Source of the DNA: an uncultured Halieaceae bacterium
GTDB taxonomy: Bacteria > Pseudomonadota > Gammaproteobacteria > Pseudomonadales > Halieaceae
NCBI GenBank assembly: GCA_938045215.1
Contig: CALINF010000045.1
Span: forward strand, 1-16,447
Reading direction: 5' to 3'
Length of the DNA stretch: 16,447 nucleotides
Positions 13,474 through 16,447 of the stretch are shown one piece after another. The notes beneath the pieces are model-generated. The model was not told where the DNA came from, searched no databases, and was given only the letters and a program-made list of their open reading frames with translations. Each line of letters opens with the position of its first letter. Positions within the stretch are counted from its first letter, which is position 1. Both the position numbers and the translations under genes were made by a program.

Positions 13474-15300
13474 TCAGGGTGGCGCTGCTCCTGTATCGAG
13501 TTGTTCCACGAGATTGGCATAGAAGCCAGCTTCGGCCATCAGCGTACTGTGGGTGCCACGCTCAATAATTGCGCCATCGTCCAGTACCAGAATTTCATCC
13601 GAGTGTTGAATCGTGCTGAGCCGGTGAGCAATCGCAATCACCGTTTTGTCCTCAAAGACATGGTCTATCGCCTTCTGAATCAGCTGCTCAGTAACTGAGT
13701 CTACCGAGCTAGTGGCCTCATCCAGCATCACCACTTCGCTGCCGCTGGCAATGGCCCGTGCAAACGCGATCAGCTGACCCTGTCCCGCGGAGAGGTTGCC
13801 ACCGTTGCTCTGCAACTCGAACTCATACTTACCGGGCAGACGCTCAATAAACTCATCGGCGTACACGTATTTGGCAGCATCTGCGACGAAGTCAGGATTG
13901 GAGGAGTCGCGCTCCAACCCTATATTGAAGGCGATGCTTTCGTTGAAAAGGAATACCTCCTGCTGCATCAGGGAAAAGAACTTGCCTACTTCGCCTTTGG
14001 GAATCTGTCTAAGTTCAATTCCATTGAGTTTGATGGAGCCCTGGTAGTTGCCGTAGGTTTTGGTGAGCAGGCGCAATATTGTCGACTTGCCCGAGCCCGT
14101 GCTACCGACAAGCGCAATTTTGCTGCCTTTATTCAGGCAGAAAGACACTCCTCTCAATATCCAGGGGCCGTCGTCGTTATAACGGAATCTGACATCGATA
14201 AACTCGAGCGACTCAAAAGTAGTCAGTCGCGCTCGCTGCCCGGTGCTCAGAACCTGCACACCGTCGCTGTTTTCAAGCTCTGTTTCTTCCTCATAGATCT
14301 CTTCAATATGATCGAAAGCGGCAAAGGCGCGCTGTATGGATGCCATCTGCGAAGTAAAGTCACGAATGGGTACAAAGATCTTGTCCAGCGTATTGATAAA
14401 ACCCACCAATACACCCAGGGAGATCGTAGCCGCCAGTATCTCCTTGGAGCCATACCAGATGATGAGGCCCATGCTGACCGTGGTAATACCCTCGATAATT
14501 GAATAAAGGGCGGAATCGTAAAGGTTCGATTCCGACTGCGCTTCGCGAAACTCCTCCGTGTAGGTTGCGTAGCGCTTTTGCACAGCAGCCTCGGCGTTGT
14601 AAAGCTGCACAGTCTTGATGCCGCTCAGACATTCCTGCAGGTAACCGGTACCCTGCGACAGCACCACCCGCGCGCGCAGGTAAGTGTCGCGCAGGCGGCG
14701 CCTGAGTATTTCGGTAACGTAGTAAATCAGCGGTCCGATCAACAATAACACCAGCGTGAGCTGCCAGCTGATAAACAAGAGGAACACCAACAGCGCAATA
14801 GTTATCAGCACGTCGCGGATCATGCTCAGCAATCCCTGCGTAAACGACTCGCTGATCGCCTCGAGATCACTGGTTAATCGTGTGAGCGTGACGCCCATGG
14901 GCGTCTTGTCGAAGTAGCGCCGTGGAAAGTGCAGCACGCGGTTGAACATCTCAGCCCGAATATCACGAATAGCGTATTGTGCCGCCGACTGCAGTGAATA
15001 GTTGAACACCGCATCCGCCAGAAAATTTCCTATCAGTACGCCCGCAAGGGCCAGGCATGCAAACAGCAGACCCTCGCTTTGCATCGGCACCAGCTGATTA
15101 TCGATGATGCGCATAATCAACCAGGGAAACAAAATGGCGAAGGTCACGGATACGGGTATCAGGCTCAGCCCCAGGATAACCTGCCTGCGATAGGGCCTGA
15201 AGTGACCCAGAAAACGCTGTACCACACCCCAGCGTATCTGCTGTCGCAACGGAGTCGGCTTTGCAGCTGCTTCTTCTTGCGTAGCGGCATCGCTTTTCAT
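13474..15300 (-). CDS. ABC exporter half-transporter (permease-ATPase), catalytic-site subunit
   Basis: This 608-residue protein has a six-helix ABC transporter type-1 membrane domain (about 35-325) and a C-terminal ATPase domain (about 365-600). The ATPase shows Walker A GSTGSGKST (399-407), a Q-loop at Q446/Q447, signature LSAGQ (503-507), Walker B VVMLDE with catalytic E528, and the H-loop His559. The signature is non-canonical (Ala505 for Gly) while the Walker B glutamate is intact. This matches the MdlB/TM288-type partner of heterodimeric exporters. Its ATG overlaps the stop of the upstream half-transporter in an ATGA junction, so both are made together. Likely cargo is drugs, lipids or peptides; sequence does not tell which. 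Confidence 0.95.
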   Translation of the reverse strand: MKSDAATQEEAAAKPTPLRQQIRWGVVQRFLGHFRPYRRQVILGLSLIPVSVTFAILFPWLIMRIIDNQLVPMQSEGLLFACLALAGVLIGNFLADAVFNYSLQSAAQYAIRDIRAEMFNRVLHFPRRYFDKTPMGVTLTRLTSDLEAISESFTQGLLSMIRDVLITIALLVFLLFISWQLTLVLLLIGPLIYYVTEILRRRLRDTYLRARVVLSQGTGYLQECLSGIKTVQLYNAEAAVQKRYATYTEEFREAQSESNLYDSALYSIIEGITTVSMGLIIWYGSKEILAATISLGVLVGFINTLDKIFVPIRDFTSQMASIQRAFAAFDHIEEIYEEETELENSDGVQVLSTGQRARLTTFESLEFIDVRFRYNDDGPWILRGVSFCLNKGSKIALVGSTGSGKSTILRLLTKTYGNYQGSIKLNGIELRQIPKGEVGKFFSLMQQEVFLFNESIAFNIGLERDSSNPDFVADAAKYVYADEFIERLPGKYEFELQSNGGNLSAGQGQLIAFARAIASGSEVVMLDEATSSVDSVTEQLIQKAIDHVFEDKTVIAIAHRLSTIQHSDEILVLDDGAIIERGTHSTLMAEAGFYANLVEQLDTGAAPP

Positions 15301-16447
15301 GCGACGGCCTCATTGTCATGTTGCTGCAGCTGCCATGTATGGCGATATTCCTGCGAGCTCTGCAGCAGTTCCGCGTGCGTACCCTGGGCAACTATGCGGC
15401 CTGCGTTTAACACCAGAATGGTATCGACTTTTTCCAGCACGGTAGCGCGATGGGAAACAATCAAAGTAGCGGCACTACGCGCGTGATTGAATATCTGATC
15501 TAGCAAGAAGCGCTCGGTTTCGTTATCGACTGCAGACAGCACATTATCCAGAACCATTAACTTACACGGCGTATACAGCCCGCGCGATAGGCTAAGACGT
15601 TGTTTCTGGCCACCAGACAACAGTATGCCCTTCTCTCCCACCAGGGTGCTCTCCTGCTCGGGAAACTGGCGCACTTCATCCAACATATCGCTTTGGTACA
15701 GGGCCTGCTCCAGCGGCAATGAATCGGCCAATTCGTCGGCACCAAACTGGATATTTTCACTGACCGTATCGGAGAACAGAAACGGATCCTGAGTAATCGT
15801 TCTTACCGCGCTGCGCAAGTCGTGTCGTGACAGAGCAGTAATGTCGATACCGTCGATAAAAACAGTACCCGGGGCAACCTCAAGATGGTTGTTGAGACAG
15901 TTCACCAATGTGGTTTTACCCGACCCTACTTTGCCCAGCACACCCACCATCTGTCCCGGCTTAACTTCAAAACTAATATTGCTCAGGGCTGGAGTATCGC
16001 TGCCGGGATAGGTGTAACTCAGATTTTCAACGCGCAAATGATGCGAAAATAGACCCTCGCGCTGAGCCGGCGGCAGGTGCTTCTTATCTTGTTGATGCTC
16101 CGGCTGATCCAGAATACGACGCATGCTTTCCAGCGACACAATACCGGTTTGCAAGGCAGACAGGACCATGCCCAGAGAGATAAATGGCATAGCCAGCAAA
16201 GCAGCATAGGAGAGCAAGGCGGTGAGATCGCCCAGCGACAGCTCGGCCTGAATCAAATAGCCGCCGCCCACTGCCAGAATCAACACCTTCAACAATCGGT
16301 CGGTATAGGCAATAACGGGGATTACCACGGTACGCACCAGGGAGAGACGCAGGGAGCGGTCGAGTATCTTGCCATTCTCCTTGTCGAACGCCGTCTCAGC
16401 CCAGTCCTGACTATGGTTGGATTTAATCACCTCAATACCCGACAGAA
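15297..16447 (-). CDS. ABC exporter half-transporter, degenerate-site subunit (5' end outside window)
   Basis: The reading frame is open to the right edge; about 383 codons are visible and the start lies beyond base 16447. A GTG at 16430 falls within the conserved LSGIEVIKSN segment of the membrane domain, so it is not the start. The visible part covers the last transmembrane helices and a full ATPase domain. This has Walker A GKVGSGKTT, Q-loop TQDPFLF, canonical signature LSGGQ, and a Walker B LMVLDN in which asparagine (codon 15543-15545) replaces the catalytic glutamate. The H-loop histidine is present in VSHRA. The intact signature with a missing glutamate complements the downstream partner, as in MdlA/TM287-type subunits. 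Confidence 0.95.
   Translation of the reverse strand, partial: LSGIEVIKSNHSQDWAETAFDKENGKILDRSLRLSLVRTVVIPVIAYTDRLLKVLILAVGGGYLIQAELSLGDLTALLSYAALLAMPFISLGMVLSALQTGIVSLESMRRILDQPEHQQDKKHLPPAQREGLFSHHLRVENLSYTYPGSDTPALSNISFEVKPGQMVGVLGKVGSGKTTLVNCLNNHLEVAPGTVFIDGIDITALSRHDLRSAVRTITQDPFLFSDTVSENIQFGADELADSLPLEQALYQSDMLDEVRQFPEQESTLVGEKGILLSGGQKQRLSLSRGLYTPCKLMVLDNVLSAVDNETERFLLDQIFNHARSAATLIVSHRATVLEKVDTILVLNAGRIVAQGTHAELLQSSQEYRHTWQLQQHDNEAVA

Noticed and set aside
13453..13488. Imperfect inverted repeat CAGCG...CCACC / GGTGG...CGCTG at the end of the ABC transporter gene
   Set aside because: It needs an asymmetric bulge and is followed on the minus strand by TTGAGCC rather than a T-run. It may end the transcript but is not convincing.
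16428..16430. GTG as the start of the upstream ABC subunit
   Set aside because: The frame stays open to the window edge and reads LSGIEVIKSN, an internal conserved segment of the membrane domain, so the gene begins outside the window.

Overview
The window looks like chromosomal DNA of an aerobic, probably marine gammaproteobacterium. The evidence is slyX and yciH, a Slt70-type lytic transglycosylase, a DUF3833 lipoprotein, a tRNA-Arg with encoded CCA, and several acyl-CoA dehydrogenases. A Halieaceae/Cellvibrionales-like lineage is my guess from gene content, not a demonstrated placement. No insertion sequence, integrase, CRISPR array, rRNA or replication origin was seen.

Layout from left to right. 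(1) 1-2590, minus strand: a catabolic operon encoding two tandem acyl-CoA dehydrogenases (large then small subunit, 10 nt apart), then the N-terminus of an exported or membrane-anchored YtcJ-like amidohydrolase cut by the window edge. A perfect 10-bp palindrome sits in the leader. (2) 2657-3346: slyX (TTG start), divergent from yciH. (3) 3347-4059: an AT-rich 323-bp spacer, then an orphan 129-aa protein that resembles a phage-type lysozyme-like protein but lacks the expected acidic residue. (4) 4073-6361, minus: a translationally coupled three-gene arsenosugar module, arsS plus two glycosyltransferases. (5) 6413-8344, minus: soluble lytic murein transglycosylase. (6) 8579-9894, plus: tRNA-Arg(CCT) followed after 15 nt by an ACAD10/11-type acyl-CoA dehydrogenase, apparently one transcription unit. 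(7) 9951-12299, minus: a quinone-oxidoreductase-like MDR enzyme and an acetyl-CoA hydrolase/CoA-transferase family protein. (8) 12393-13410, minus: a DUF3833 lipoprotein and a DUF3429 membrane protein, tightly coupled. (9) 13474-16447, minus: two half-transporters of a heterodimeric ABC exporter; the upstream one runs off the window.

Functionally, the window mixes acyl-CoA catabolism (three acyl-CoA dehydrogenases, a CoA-transferase, an MDR reductase) with envelope functions (Slt, lipoprotein, DUF3429 protein, ABC exporter) and an arsenic-detoxification/arsenosugar branch. Nothing seen is clearly an undescribed defence or mobile system. The features most worth a second look are the degenerate phage-like protein, the partial arsenosugar pathway without a visible arsM, the tRNA-mRNA fusion transcript, and a 22-bp perfect palindrome that encodes the probable active-site motif of an acyl-CoA dehydrogenase.
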